Shown piece after piece: positions 21,849 through 31,358 of a stretch of DNA of 64,000 nt. Location of the stretch: the NCBI GenBank assembly GCA_945860135.1, contig CAMAPK010000007.1:1-64000 (forward strand), read 5' to 3'. Source of the stretch: Nitrosovibrio sp. Nv4. Lineage in GTDB: Bacteria; Pseudomonadota; Gammaproteobacteria; Burkholderiales; Nitrosomonadaceae. The position numbers and the translations under genes are program-made. Under the pieces are notes generated by a model that did no database searches, was not told where the DNA came from, and worked only from the letters and a program-made list of their open reading frames with translations. How positions within the stretch are numbered: position 1 is the stretch's first letter; the number at the start of each line of letters is the position of its first letter.

Positions 21849-22661
21849 TTATTCCTTGCCAAACTCATCGCCCATTGCGCGCGCACGTGCATGCGCCGCA
21901 TGGATCGCACGCGCAATCGCGCTCCTGACTCCGTCATGTTCCATGCTCTGCAGCGCGCGCTCGGTGGTGCCACCCTTGGAGGTCACCCGTGCGCGCAGCG
22001 TGGTAGCGTCTTCCTCGCTCTGGCTTGCCAGCCTGGCCGCACCGAGAAAAGTTTCCAGGCTCAACTGCCGCGCCTGGGCTGCGTCCAGCCCCAGTTCCAC
22101 CGCCGCCTGCTGCAGCGCTTCGATGAAATAGAAAACATAAGCTGGGCCGCTGCCGGATACGGCGGTAAGCGCATCCAGCAATTCTTCGCGCTCCAACCAT
22201 AGCACGGAACCCACCGCAGCGAGAATCGCCTCGGCATGCTGCTTCTGCTGCACATTCACGCCGGGCAGGGCATAGAGACCCGTGACCGCCGCGCGCACCA
22301 GCGCCGGAGTGTTGGGCATGGCGCGCACCACGCGCGCATGTCCGCCCAGCCAGCGGCTGATATCGCTGGCGCGGATACCGGCAGCAATGGAAATGACCAG
22401 ATGATCTTTAAGCAGCGGCGCCAGTTGCTGCGCCACAGCCGAAAGCTGCTGCGGCTTTACTGCCAGCAGGATGACATCGCTGCCGCTGACGCCGCCGGCC
22501 AGATCTGCCACTGCTGCCACACCCAACTCGCGCGTCATTTTCTCGCGGCCCTCGGCACTGATTTCCACCACGCGGATTTGCGCAGCGGCATAGCCTTGCT
22601 GCAGCATCCCGCCGATCAGCGCGGAAGCCATGTTGCCACCGCCGATGAATGTGATGTTCAT
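21849..22661 (-). CDS. proC: Pyrroline-5-carboxylate reductase
   Basis: The 270-residue enzyme catalyses the last step of proline synthesis, reducing pyrroline-5-carboxylate with NAD(P)H. The N-terminal Rossmann motif is FIGGGNMASALIGG (residues 5-18) and the C-terminal helical domain has the ProC signature SGSGPAYVFYFIEA. The start is the ATG at 22661; the frame is open to 22778, but the added residues do not resemble ProC. The gene heads the proC-yggT-yggU-sixA-rluE run. Confidence 0.96.
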   Translation of the reverse strand: MNITFIGGGNMASALIGGMLQQGYAAAQIRVVEISAEGREKMTRELGVAAVADLAGGVSGSDVILLAVKPQQLSAVAQQLAPLLKDHLVISIAAGIRASDISRWLGGHARVVRAMPNTPALVRAAVTGLYALPGVNVQQKQHAEAILAAVGSVLWLEREELLDALTAVSGSGPAYVFYFIEALQQAAVELGLDAAQARQLSLETFLGAARLASQSEEDATTLRARVTSKGGTTERALQSMEHDGVRSAIARAIHAAHARARAMGDEFGKE

Positions 22662-22842
22662 AGTAACCTTGCGTTGGTGGAGTTTCGTAAACTCGGATGA
22701 TATACCAAGCTGGGGGGTCGGTGACCCTGAACGGATAACCGCGATTCGAGTGGCATGCCTTCTGCTGACAACCTGCATGCGTAGCCAGCAATCAGGAATC
22801 CAGCGTTATGCCGGCATCCAGTAGTGTAGCGCTGACAAAAAT

Positions 22843-23196
22843 TTATTCTTTATCCAATACAGTCCTGACCAGCGCGAGCAGCTTGTCGTGCCCCGCTCTC
22901 TTGTTCCAGTAACCGGCAACTCCCAGGGCAGAACCGATGCCTGAAACTCTCTCATCCTGAACGCCGGAGCATAAAAGCACTGGCGCCTCGTTCCTTAATT
23001 CCGGCACGATCTGCTGGAATAGATCCTTGTCATCCTCGAGATAGAAATCGAGCAGAATCAAATCGACCCCATCCATCTGCCGCCTTGCCTCATCGAGATT
23101 GAGCGCCGTTCTCACCGTGCCAAATTCAGCCAGAACGCTCCGGTAGAACGCCAGCATCAGCTCGTCATCGTCAATCGCCAGAATGGTCTTGTTCAT
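22843..23196 (-). CDS. Single-domain response regulator receiver protein
   Basis: The 117-residue protein is a bare CheY-like receiver with no output domain. The acidic pocket is Asp9-Asp10-Asp11 and the phosphorylation site is Asp50 (LILLDFYLED). The conserved lysine is probably the one in YWNKRAG. The ATG at 23196 is preferred over the frame's earlier start at 23226, whose ten extra residues are Arg/Asn-rich and atypical. No kinase gene is adjacent, so its signalling partner is unknown. It could act by protein contact, as CheY does. Confidence 0.85.
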   Translation of the reverse strand: MNKTILAIDDDELMLAFYRSVLAEFGTVRTALNLDEARRQMDGVDLILLDFYLEDDKDLFQQIVPELRNEAPVLLCSGVQDERVSGIGSALGVAGYWNKRAGHDKLLALVRTVLDKE

Positions 23197-23457
23197 TCGG
23201 TTCCTCCGGTTGCGTCGATGCAGCAATCATAACCCGCCGGTCGTCATACTGTCATCACTGGAGGGGTCACTGAGATGCACAAGGCATCCAGAATCACTTT
23301 TATCCCGTGGAGACTGCAACGATGCAGGCGTCCGTTAGGATGTGGGGTAAACGTTGCTGTGCGCCACTCCACGAATTTATCAACCCGCGACCCCCGCTAA
23401 GCTGGTGCGCAGCGCCGACCTAGCAACATGGTCAGGGACGCCAAGTTAGATTCTCTG
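23197..23457. other. Intergenic region flanking the HEPN-like gene
   Basis: About 260 bases lie between the response-regulator start and the stop of the HEPN-like gene. I see no open frame with a ribosome site and no strong hairpin with a T-run. It marks the left edge of a compositionally different segment. Confidence 0.4.
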
Positions 23458-24495
23458 TTATCGCTCAATCACTGGGACTCCATCTTCATATTCGATTCGG
23501 ATGTGCCCATCATGCATTACTGAACTGAATTCGCGACGATACCGTGGTTTCATATGTGCAAGTACCTGATCAACGATATCGCTGATTGAATCGCGGACCT
23601 TCCGAATCTCCTCGATTCCGACGTCTCTAAATGAATTAGGCAATTTACCGTTAATCTTTGCATGACGGATGAGGTAGGATGCGCCCTCATGAACTACCAA
23701 GGGGGTACGCATGGCTTTTGTAAGGTTTGCATGGATAAAGTTGTTTCTAGCATTCGCCAAGGTATGAAAATTCTTGAAGGCGTCTGTCGTATGGTCAATT
23801 GGCTTGTCGCGGAAGCAGTCGCAGTAGACGGGAGCTAGTCTAAGTTTTACATCGATTTGCTCTCGTGAGAGGCGGTCGGCTATACGGTCCTCGCGAAGCT
23901 CCGGGCGAAGATAGATCTCGTAAATTAGGTTAAGTAAACCTTCCATTGCTGCCACATACTGGAAGAATGCGGATCTACAAAGAGTGTATTGGGCCTCCGA
24001 CCATCGGAGGGTTGGAAATGGTCCAAAAAACTCAATCTCATGCGATTGTAACTGTTCAGCAAGGTCAACTAATTCATTCGCGGTCTGGTAATAGAGGGCA
24101 AATGGGTTTTCTATAACGTGACCCTGCGGATTCTTAAGAAGGGCTGCTGCAGTTGCACGTTGTTGGGAAAATGATTTTTTAATTTGTTTAAGAAGTTCAT
24201 CAACAATTTTCCTCGCGCGCTGCTCGTCATTGTCTTTCTGGTAAACGGCGATACTCCAGCTGTCCAGCTTCCAATCATAAACCTCGATTCGTGAATCTGT
24301 GGTTTTCAGTAGGAAAACCCACTGTTGCTTGTCTTCATCTATGAACGTTCTATCTGGTTCTCCGAACAGTCTTTTTAGCCCAAGATACACCTCTAGGGGA
24401 TTCAGGTCAGATGGCTTTGATAGTAGCGTCCTGGGCGTAACATCACTAGACTCAAAGTCTTCGGGTATTGCGGAGACGAACTCGAGCTTGGCCAT
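23458..24495 (-). CDS. HEPN-like protein of unknown function, probably acquired
   Basis: The 345-residue protein is not one I can name. It starts MAKLEFVSAIPEDFES at the ATG at 24495 (the frame is open to 24588). It is soluble and mixed alpha/beta in the first third, then mostly helical. Residues 246-257 read LANARNNFIHAN. The spacing Arg250-x4-His255 fits the Rx4-6H catalytic motif of HEPN ribonuclease domains, common in toxin and antiphage systems. The codon use is clearly more A+T-rich than that of neighbouring genes, and the gene stands alone between proC/response regulator and mutM. No antitoxin-like gene is adjacent. The HEPN call rests on one motif. Confidence 0.6.
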   Translation of the reverse strand: MAKLEFVSAIPEDFESSDVTPRTLLSKPSDLNPLEVYLGLKRLFGEPDRTFIDEDKQQWVFLLKTTDSRIEVYDWKLDSWSIAVYQKDNDEQRARKIVDELLKQIKKSFSQQRATAAALLKNPQGHVIENPFALYYQTANELVDLAEQLQSHEIEFFGPFPTLRWSEAQYTLCRSAFFQYVAAMEGLLNLIYEIYLRPELREDRIADRLSREQIDVKLRLAPVYCDCFRDKPIDHTTDAFKNFHTLANARNNFIHANLTKAMRTPLVVHEGASYLIRHAKINGKLPNSFRDVGIEEIRKVRDSISDIVDQVLAHMKPRYRREFSSVMHDGHIRIEYEDGVPVIER

Positions 24496-24672
24496 GGGGA
24501 GAGATTTAACGGGGTCACGAATTGCTCGGTACCCTGATAAAGTTAAGATACAGGCAGTGTATCGTGATTCTCGAGTGGATGCAGCCACAAAGCGGTGTCC
24601 GTCCTCATGCTGTCAAGCAAAAGGACATACTCTAAATCTCACACTAAGGAGGCGTCCTTTTCTATTGCAGAC

Positions 24673-25488
24673 TCATTTCTGGCAATGCGGACAATAAAAG
24701 CTTGAGCGCTGCCCCTGTTTGATTTGCCGGATGAGGGTGCAGCATTTGCGGCAGGGCTGCCCGGCCCGGTCATACACCCAGTACTGCTGCTGGAAATAAC
24801 CGGGGTTGCCGTCGCTGTTGACGTAATCGCGCAGGCTGCTGCCGCCTGCCTTGATCGCGAGCTTGAGCGTCTCCTTTACCGCTTGCGCCAGTTTCTCGCA
24901 GCGGCTGATGCCTATTCTGCCGGCGGCAATTTTGGGGTTGATGCCGGCGCGAAACAAGGCTTCGCTCGCGTAGATATTGCCGACGCCGACAACGATATGG
25001 CTGTTCATCAGCACCTCCTTGATGCTGGCGCTGCGGCCACGGGTTCTGGCATGCAGCACATTGCCGTCGAAGGCTGCGGTCAGCGGCTCCGGCCCGAGTT
25101 GCGCCAGCAAGGGGTGGTGCAGGACGTCACTGCTTGCCCACAGGATAGCGCCAAAACGGCGCGGATCGGTCAGCCGCAGCAGCGTGCCGTCATCCAGCCT
25201 CAGGTCGAAATGGTCGTGTTTTTGCGGCGGAGTATTAGCGGGCAACAGGCGCAGACTGCCGGACATGCCCAGATGCAGGATCAACGTGCCTTTACCGCAA
25301 TCAAGCAACAGGTATTTTGCACGCCGCGTTACCTGGTGAATTTCCAGCCCGGTCAGCGTGCGCCCCAGATGATGCGGCACTGGCCAGCGCAGATTCGGGT
25401 TGCGCACGGTAACACCGGCGATGCGTCGTCCCGTGAGATGGGGTGCGATGCCGCGCCGGGTAACTTCAACTTCTGGCAGTTCCGGCAT
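24673..25488 (-). CDS. mutM: Formamidopyrimidine-DNA glycosylase
   Basis: The 271-residue protein removes oxidised purines such as 8-oxoguanine and nicks the site. The start must be the ATG at 25488 because Pro2 and Glu3 (MPELPEVEV) are the catalytic residues once Met is removed; an ATG one codon upstream would bury the proline. The H2TH region ([13 protein letters not shown]) and the C-terminal four-cysteine zinc finger (CRKC...CPHC) are intact. The gene lies downstream of the ABC transporter operon and upstream of the HEPN-like gene. Confidence 0.97.
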   Translation of the reverse strand: MPELPEVEVTRRGIAPHLTGRRIAGVTVRNPNLRWPVPHHLGRTLTGLEIHQVTRRAKYLLLDCGKGTLILHLGMSGSLRLLPANTPPQKHDHFDLRLDDGTLLRLTDPRRFGAILWASSDVLHHPLLAQLGPEPLTAAFDGNVLHARTRGRSASIKEVLMNSHIVVGVGNIYASEALFRAGINPKIAAGRIGISRCEKLAQAVKETLKLAIKAGGSSLRDYVNSDGNPGYFQQQYWVYDRAGQPCRKCCTLIRQIKQGQRSSFYCPHCQK

Positions 25489-25632
25489 CAAGCCACCTCT
25501 AATAATTCGGATTTCGTCACAATACTTCGTTGCTCATAAAAAATGCCTCCTTACATATCGACCATATGCCGCGTCTACATTTTTTATTCCCGCCTCGTCT
25601 TGTTTAGAACTTCAAATTATTAGAAGGGCTTT

Positions 25633-26490
25633 TCATCTGCCCGCCGCAGTGTAAGGATCAAGCAACCGCTTGCCGCTCTCGGCGGGGAAACGATAACGCA
25701 TTCCCGCATCAACACGTAGCAGAATCAGTTCGGGTTGCTGCTGCAGGATCAGCAGTTGCACGCTGTTGCCGTCGCGCAAAGTTATCTTGATTGATTGCTT
25801 GCCAGCGACCTCGTTCGGCGCGTTTGCACTCAATGTGATGCCTGTCGCATAGGCTTGCTGCCAGGATTGCACCCAGTGGTTGAATTCGTTCTGGGTCAAG
25901 GTCACGCCGGGTTTTTGCGGGATCATGTGCCAGTTTCCATTCTGCTGGATCACCTTGATATTTTCCAGTTCGAATGCAACCGGAATCTCATTCTCCGCCA
26001 GCAGCTTCGGACTGAGCAGGTCGGCGGGCTGACGCGGCAGCGCCGCAACGTAGCGCGGCGCAAGCAGATAGACGTTGTCGCCGCTGGCGACATATTGCTC
26101 ATTGCTAATGGGCGCCAATCCGCCAAAATAAAATGACTCGTGATCGATGCGCAGACGCACTGCGGGTTGCGCCAGATCGAAACGCTCCAACTCGGTCGCA
26201 GGAAAGCGACGCGGACTGGTGGCCGCCAGTATCTCCAGTATCCGCCCCACCTTGATCTCATCGGCCCTGGCCTGCAGCGGTTGCATCAGATGCCAGCGCT
26301 CCCCCGCTTTCTGCAGCACGATATTCAATCCCTGCCATTCGACGCGGATGCTTTGTGCATTTTCCGCCGACAGCGATGAGACTCTGTATTCCTGGGTGTC
26401 ACCCTGTGGCTTGGGCTTGAAATAGACCCACAGCGCCAGACTCACCACTGCGGCAAGCAAAACCAGATTAAGCAGCGAACGGGATGTCAT
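25633..26490 (-). CDS. DUF4340 domain-containing protein
   Basis: The 285-residue protein has one N-terminal membrane anchor (about 7-25) and a periplasmic domain rich in beta strands. The repeated pattern of EWQGLNIVLQKAGERWHLMQP and ENIKVIQQNGNWHMIPQ is characteristic of DUF4340, which has two or more similar modules. These proteins are found at the end of GldA/GldF/GldG-type ABC operons, exactly as here, 12 bases after GldG. Their function is unknown; a role with the ABC system in the cell envelope is inferred. Confidence 0.82.
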   Translation of the reverse strand: MTSRSLLNLVLLAAVVSLALWVYFKPKPQGDTQEYRVSSLSAENAQSIRVEWQGLNIVLQKAGERWHLMQPLQARADEIKVGRILEILAATSPRRFPATELERFDLAQPAVRLRIDHESFYFGGLAPISNEQYVASGDNVYLLAPRYVAALPRQPADLLSPKLLAENEIPVAFELENIKVIQQNGNWHMIPQKPGVTLTQNEFNHWVQSWQQAYATGITLSANAPNEVAGKQSIKITLRDGNSVQLLILQQQPELILLRVDAGMRYRFPAESGKRLLDPYTAAGR

Positions 26491-26502
26491 GGAGGTGTGG
26501 AC

Positions 26503-27858
26503 TCAGCCTCTTCTGCGCCGCCGCCACACGACCACCCCGCTTAGCAGAAAAGCCAGCGGCAGCACGATCAGGAAACCAACGGCAATGACGGTCAGCGCCG
26601 ACTGACTGAAAGCCAGGCTGCTGTCGAGCGTTGCGCGCGGCTGAATGGCGATGAGCTCCTCATCCTCCGCGAGCCAGTTGATCAGGTTGATGCCGAAATC
26701 CAGATTGCTGCCGTTGCCAAGATAGGTGTTGGCGAGAGAATGGCCACTGCCGATCACCACAATGCGCTGTTCCCGCTCTTGCAGGATACGGCTCAGGGCA
26801 ACAGCAACGCTTACCGGTCCGGCCACGTCATGCGTCTGGTCGAATGTGATGTCGCCTTGCAGCTTGCCGGTTTCCACCCAGCCGCTCTGCGCCACTTCCA
26901 CCAGCGAGACGCTGCGCCATTCCTGACTCTCGTTGGCGATAATCTGGCGCGCAAACGGAAACACCGTGATGTAGTCGAAATCCTGCGTGATGGGATGCTG
27001 CCCGTAATTCGCCCCCAGCGCAAACGTGATCGGCGCTTTCAATTGCTGCGCCTGCGGATCGATCACCACGCCCGGCGTGAGTGTCAGCTCCAACTTCTCC
27101 GCCAGCGGCTGCAGCCCGCGCAGCGGCTCCTGGTCTATCAGCCACAACAGATTGCCACCGCGCTCAATATAAGCGAGCAGCTTGTCTACTTCCCCCGCCA
27201 GCAGGTCTGTTTGTGGCGAAGCGATGACCAGCATACTCGCATTGACCGGCACATCCTGGGCAATGGCGAGATTGAGCGCCCCGGTTCTAAAACCCTTGAG
27301 CGCCAGCTGCTTGCCGAATTCCCCCAGATCATGATTGGCGATGCCGTCGAGCCTGCGTTCGCCGTGACCAGTGAGAGTCATTACCAGTTTTTCACTGGAA
27401 CGCGCCAGCCGCATCAGCAGGTTGGTAAACGCCTGTTCGTTGACGGTGGTGAGGTGCTCGCTCCTGCCAGCAAATGTCACCACCATCTCGCCATTGACCT
27501 CGATACCCGCTTCCTGTGCGAGTTTCGGCTGCTCGGCGGGGTCGATGAAGGTCGGCGTGAAATCGGGTTTGGCGCGCTGATAAAGCGCAAGAAAGTCGCT
27601 GATGATTTTGCGGATATCTCCCAGCCGCACGTCCTGGGCAGTAGCATAGACGGTGACGCTGATCGGGCCGTTCATTTTTTGCAGCACTTCCACGCTCGCC
27701 TGACTCAAACTATTGCGCTGATTCTGGCTGACATCCCATTGCACCCTGGTTTCCCATGCCAGATAACCCAGCAAACCGACCAGCAACAGCAGCAGCGCAA
27801 CGAATACACCGTTCTGTATCAGCCAGTGCAGGCGTAGCTTTTTATCGACTGTGATCAT
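26503..27858 (-). CDS. GldG-like ABC transporter auxiliary protein
   Basis: The 451-residue protein has a membrane segment at each end (about 13-31 and 425-447) and a large periplasmic part that resembles GldG / ABC_transp_aux proteins. Typical stretches are the NSLSQASVEVLQKM start of the domain and GGNLLWLIDQEPLRGL. In Bacteroidetes GldG belongs to the gliding ABC complex; in proteobacteria the same genes occur without gliding and the substrate is unknown. It lies between the permease and the DUF4340 protein on one transcript. Confidence 0.85.
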   Translation of the reverse strand: MITVDKKLRLHWLIQNGVFVALLLLLVGLLGYLAWETRVQWDVSQNQRNSLSQASVEVLQKMNGPISVTVYATAQDVRLGDIRKIISDFLALYQRAKPDFTPTFIDPAEQPKLAQEAGIEVNGEMVVTFAGRSEHLTTVNEQAFTNLLMRLARSSEKLVMTLTGHGERRLDGIANHDLGEFGKQLALKGFRTGALNLAIAQDVPVNASMLVIASPQTDLLAGEVDKLLAYIERGGNLLWLIDQEPLRGLQPLAEKLELTLTPGVVIDPQAQQLKAPITFALGANYGQHPITQDFDYITVFPFARQIIANESQEWRSVSLVEVAQSGWVETGKLQGDITFDQTHDVAGPVSVAVALSRILQEREQRIVVIGSGHSLANTYLGNGSNLDFGINLINWLAEDEELIAIQPRATLDSSLAFSQSALTVIAVGFLIVLPLAFLLSGVVVWRRRRRG

Positions 27859-27873
27859 TCGTTTGGGTTGGGT

Positions 27874-28617
27874 TCAGCCGCGCAGCCGTTCCCCGTCCAG
27901 GCGGCGGATGGCCAGTACCAGAAAGGTAAGGATGAACAGCGCAAAATAGGCAAGATCAAAAGTGTCGATCATGCCGCGATTGAAACTTTCGTAATGCTTC
28001 AGCAGGGAAAAGTTGCGCATGATGCTGTCCGCATCATCTGCGGCAATATCTACCACCCACAGCCCCAGCAGCGCACCCAGGGTGCCGGCCGCGGCAATCG
28101 CCGGCTGGGCGGTAAGACAGGAAATATACAGCCCGAGGGAAGCGAAACAGGCACATATCAGCAACAGACCGGCAGCGTTGCTCAACAACAAGCCAGTATC
28201 CAACGCGCCGCCCGCCAGCAGTGAAAGCGCAAGTATCACAACCAGGACGATTACGCTGCAAAAGAAAATTATCAGACCGAGAAACTTTCCCAGCACGATA
28301 TCGGTCATGGAGACCGGCGCAGAAATAAGGAAAGTCATGGTGTGGTTGCGGCGCTCTTCGGCGATCAGCCGCATGGTCAACAACGGGGTGGCCATCAACA
28401 GCACTACCGCAGCCATGGCAAATACCGGCGCAACGATGATTTCCGTCACCCCTGGCGGGTTGGCAATTTGCACCAACTGCGACTGGATTTCCAGAAAAGC
28501 ATCGAGGCGTCCGAGAAAAACCCATGCCAGCACCAGTTGCATCAGCGCGAGCAGCGTCCAGGCCAGCGGCGAAGCAAACAGTGTTTTCAGCTCTTTGCAG
28601 GCAATGGTAAAAATCAT
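27874..28617 (-). CDS. ABC-2 type transporter permease (GldF-like)
   Basis: The 247-residue protein has about six membrane segments and no large soluble domain. It begins MIFTIACKELKTLFASPLAW, the typical cytoplasmic amphipathic start of ABC-2 permeases, and holds the motif EERRNHTMTFLISAPVS found in this subfamily. It overlaps the ATPase gene by four bases at its start. Together with GldG and DUF4340 proteins it should form one membrane complex. The substrate is unknown. Confidence 0.9.
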   Translation of the reverse strand: MIFTIACKELKTLFASPLAWTLLALMQLVLAWVFLGRLDAFLEIQSQLVQIANPPGVTEIIVAPVFAMAAVVLLMATPLLTMRLIAEERRNHTMTFLISAPVSMTDIVLGKFLGLIIFFCSVIVLVVILALSLLAGGALDTGLLLSNAAGLLLICACFASLGLYISCLTAQPAIAAAGTLGALLGLWVVDIAADDADSIMRNFSLLKHYESFNRGMIDTFDLAYFALFILTFLVLAIRRLDGERLRG

Positions 28618-29372
28618 GAATGAATATCTCCGGAGCTTTCCTTATCCAGGGTAAGTTGTGCGAACACTTCCTCCAGACTGGTCTGACTCTGTTTCAGCCC
28701 GGCGATGGAATCGTTGAACACCATGCGCCCCTGGTGCATGATCTGCACCCGATCGCACACGCTTTCGACTTCCGGCAGGATGTGCGTGGAGAGAATCACG
28801 CTGCGCTCTGCCCCCAACTCGCGAATGAGGGTGCGGATTTCGCGCATCTGATTGGGGTCCAGCCCCACTGTCGGCTCATCAAGAATGATCACGTCCGGGT
28901 TGTGTATGATCGCCTGGGCGATGCCGACCCGTTGCTGGTAGCCTTTCGACAGCGAGCCGATCAGCTGCCTCCCGACATCGTTCAGCCCGCAACGCTGCTT
29001 GGCTTCAGCCAGCGCGGAATGCAGGCTATTGTTGCCGACCCAATGCAGCTTGGCAGCGAGCCGCAGATATTCGTCCACTGTCAGTTCGCGGTAGAGTGGT
29101 GGCGTCTCCGGCAGATAACCGATGCGCGCCTTGGCATCGCGCGGCCTGTCCAGCAGATCGATGCCGCAGATTTCCACGCTGCCGGCGCTGGGAGCAAGAT
29201 TGCCGGTAAGCATGCGCATGGTGGTGGTCTTGCCCGCACCGTTGGGGCCGAGAAATCCCAGCACTTCACCGCGTTTCAGTTCCAGATTGATTTCGCACAC
29301 TGCGGCATGATTGCCGAAGTTGCGGCACAGACCACGGGCCGAGATGGTTGCAGAGGCGATTGGTTCATTCAT
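28614..29372 (-). CDS. ABC transporter ATP-binding protein (GldA-like)
   Basis: The 252-residue ATPase has Walker A GPNGAGKTT at about 42-50, the signature LSKGYQQRVG, Walker B VIILDEPTVGLD and the switch histidine in LSTHILPEV. It is the first gene of a four-gene minus-strand operon with the permease (ATGA overlap), GldG and DUF4340. The arrangement resembles gliding-type and YhaP-type ABC exporters. It is divergent from the TPR lipoprotein gene, with a promoter-bearing gap of about 275 bases. Confidence 0.93.
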   Translation of the reverse strand: MNEPIASATISARGLCRNFGNHAAVCEINLELKRGEVLGFLGPNGAGKTTTMRMLTGNLAPSAGSVEICGIDLLDRPRDAKARIGYLPETPPLYRELTVDEYLRLAAKLHWVGNNSLHSALAEAKQRCGLNDVGRQLIGSLSKGYQQRVGIAQAIIHNPDVIILDEPTVGLDPNQMREIRTLIRELGAERSVILSTHILPEVESVCDRVQIMHQGRMVFNDSIAGLKQSQTSLEEVFAQLTLDKESSGDIHS

Positions 29373-29552
29373 GAGAACATTTCCATGGGTCCGGATTTGT
29401 GAACAGCCGCTACGTCGCTTGATTGTTTGCTTCTGCTTCCAGCCAGCGGTAAACGGGCTTGTCTACGACTTTAAACGGGTAGTGACGCCTACAAAAACCT
29501 GAGGATGCTCAGGAATGTTTTGCCGGCATCCGGACTGGTTATCAATGCCCAC

Positions 29553-29581
29553 TTGTGATAAGCGTGAAATATACCTAATAT
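29553..29581 (+). promoter_or_regulatory. Candidate promoter of the TPR-lolB-ispE operon
   Basis: TTGTGA (29553-29558) and TAATAT (29576-29581) are separated by exactly 17 bases, a good sigma-70 arrangement, and lie about 70 bases ahead of the ATG at 29649. An initiation site near 29588 would give a leader of about 60 bases. Confidence 0.5.
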
Positions 29582-29648
29582 GTGAGCTGTATTGAAGCTC
29601 GATCCCGCCCTTTATAGCCCTATTTTTGAACCCTGTCCGGATTTTTCC

Positions 29649-31358
29649 ATGAATCTTAAAATTCTTGGCGTGCTGCTGCCGCTTGCTCTTGCCGCCTGTG
29701 CACAGATTCCGGCGAGGACTGAAGGCGAACCGTCAGAACAGATCAAAGCCAGAACGTTAAAGCTGCCTGGGCAAAAATTGACCGAGCCCATGCTGTTCGA
29801 CTTTCTGCTGGGAGAAACGGCGCTGCAGCGCGGCGAAACGGAAATCGCCACCGGAATTTATCTCAGACTTGCTAAAGTCACCCGTGATCCGCGTATTGCC
29901 CAGCGCGCCACCGAAGTGGCGCTGCATTCACGCCAACCGGTACCGGCACTGGAAGCGGCCATGCTCTGGGCGGAACTTGATCCGGATGCGGTGAGCGCTC
30001 GCCAGACAGCGGCGGCACTGCTGGTAACTGCCGACAGGCTGGAAGAAGCCCAACCCCATCTGGAAAAGCTGCTGGCCTCTGAGGGTAACAATATCAACGA
30101 AGCCTTCATGCAGTTGAACGGTCTGCTGGCGCGCAGCGCCGATAAGCCCACGATACTGGAACTGGTGCTGCATCTCTCCAAACCCTATCCTGATCTGCCG
30201 GAAGCGCACTTTGCCATCTCCCAGGCAGCATGGTTTGCCAACCAGTTCGATATTGCGTTGATAGAAATGAGCCGAGCCCTGGCACTGCGCCCGAATTGGG
30301 AGACCGCAGCGATTTATCTAGGACGGATATTGCAACGTACTTCCAGCGACCGTGCCATCGAATTCTATGAAGACTATCTCGAGACTTATCCCAAGGCCAA
30401 CGATACGCGTATCTCTTATGCCCGTCTGCTGGTAGCGGAAAAAAATTATCTCAAGGCACGCAACCAGTTCCAGCAATTGCTGGTGGGAAATCCGGCTAAC
30501 GCCGATATCATCCTGGCGGTGGGTTTGCTCTCCACGGAATTGCGTGATTACGATGCCGCCGAGGCGAATCTCAAGAAAGTACTGGAGCTGGATTATAGAG
30601 ATCCGGGCATGGTGCGCTTTTATTTGGCCGGGATTTATGAGAAAACCCGGCAAATTGATACCGCAATGGAATGGTATCGCTCGGTAACCAGCGGCAATCA
30701 GTATCTTCCAGCACAAATCAGATATGCCATGCTGCTGGCCAAACAAGGAAAAACAGCCGAGGCCCGCCAGCACCTGCAGCAACTGCCCGCCACGAATGAG
30801 CAGCAAAGCGCTCAATTGATAATTGCCGAGGCGCAGCTATTGCGCGAGGCAGGGGCTCATCAGGAAGTGTTTGCTCTGCTCAACCGCGGCCTGGAAAAAC
30901 TGCCCGACTATCCCGAACTGCTTTATGACCGCGCCCTGGCAGCGGATAAAATCGGCAAACCCGAGATCCTGGAGCAGGACCTGCGTAAACTGATTCGACT
31001 GAAACCCGATCACGCCCACGCTTATAATGCGCTGGGTTACAGCTTTACAGAACATAACCGGCGTCTGCCGGAAGCGCTGGAACTGATCGAGAAAGCCAGC
31101 ATGCTTTCTCCCAACGATCCCTACATCATGGACAGCCTGGGCTGGGTACATTACCGCATGGGCAATCTTGAGCGGGGGATAGATTACCTGAGACGGGCAT
31201 TTATGATTTATCCCGACCCGGAAATTGCGGCCCATCTGGGTGAGGCCCTATGGACACAGGGCATAAAAGACGAAGCAAAAGAAATCTGGGATTCCGCCAT
31301 CAAGAGCCATCCTGGCAACGAGGCGTTGCTCAAAACCATGAAGAAATTTTTACCCTAG
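29649..31358 (+). CDS. Tetratricopeptide-repeat outer-membrane lipoprotein
   Basis: The 569-residue protein has a lipoprotein signal peptide (MNLKILGVLLPLALAAC, Cys17) and then about ten TPR-like helix pairs across nearly the whole length. Examples are the repeats around residues 180-230 and, at the C-terminus, the AYNALGYSFTEHNRRLPEALELI and DSLGWVHYRMGN modules. The ATG at 29649 is chosen because the signal peptide begins there; the frame is open upstream to 29592. TPR proteins of this type lie upstream of lolB in many betaproteobacteria. It is probably a periplasmic scaffold, with no defined reaction. Confidence 0.88.
   Translation: MNLKILGVLLPLALAACAQIPARTEGEPSEQIKARTLKLPGQKLTEPMLFDFLLGETALQRGETEIATGIYLRLAKVTRDPRIAQRATEVALHSRQPVPALEAAMLWAELDPDAVSARQTAAALLVTADRLEEAQPHLEKLLASEGNNINEAFMQLNGLLARSADKPTILELVLHLSKPYPDLPEAHFAISQAAWFANQFDIALIEMSRALALRPNWETAAIYLGRILQRTSSDRAIEFYEDYLETYPKANDTRISYARLLVAEKNYLKARNQFQQLLVGNPANADIILAVGLLSTELRDYDAAEANLKKVLELDYRDPGMVRFYLAGIYEKTRQIDTAMEWYRSVTSGNQYLPAQIRYAMLLAKQGKTAEARQHLQQLPATNEQQSAQLIIAEAQLLREAGAHQEVFALLNRGLEKLPDYPELLYDRALAADKIGKPEILEQDLRKLIRLKPDHAHAYNALGYSFTEHNRRLPEALELIEKASMLSPNDPYIMDSLGWVHYRMGNLERGIDYLRRAFMIYPDPEIAAHLGEALWTQGIKDEAKEIWDSAIKSHPGNEALLKTMKKFLP

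Noticed and set aside
26740..27837. Long plus-strand open frame of 365 codons
   Set aside because: It lies wholly antisense to the GldG-like gene, has no ribosome site and its His/Gln/Arg-rich sequence shows no domain. It is a shadow of a GC-rich gene.
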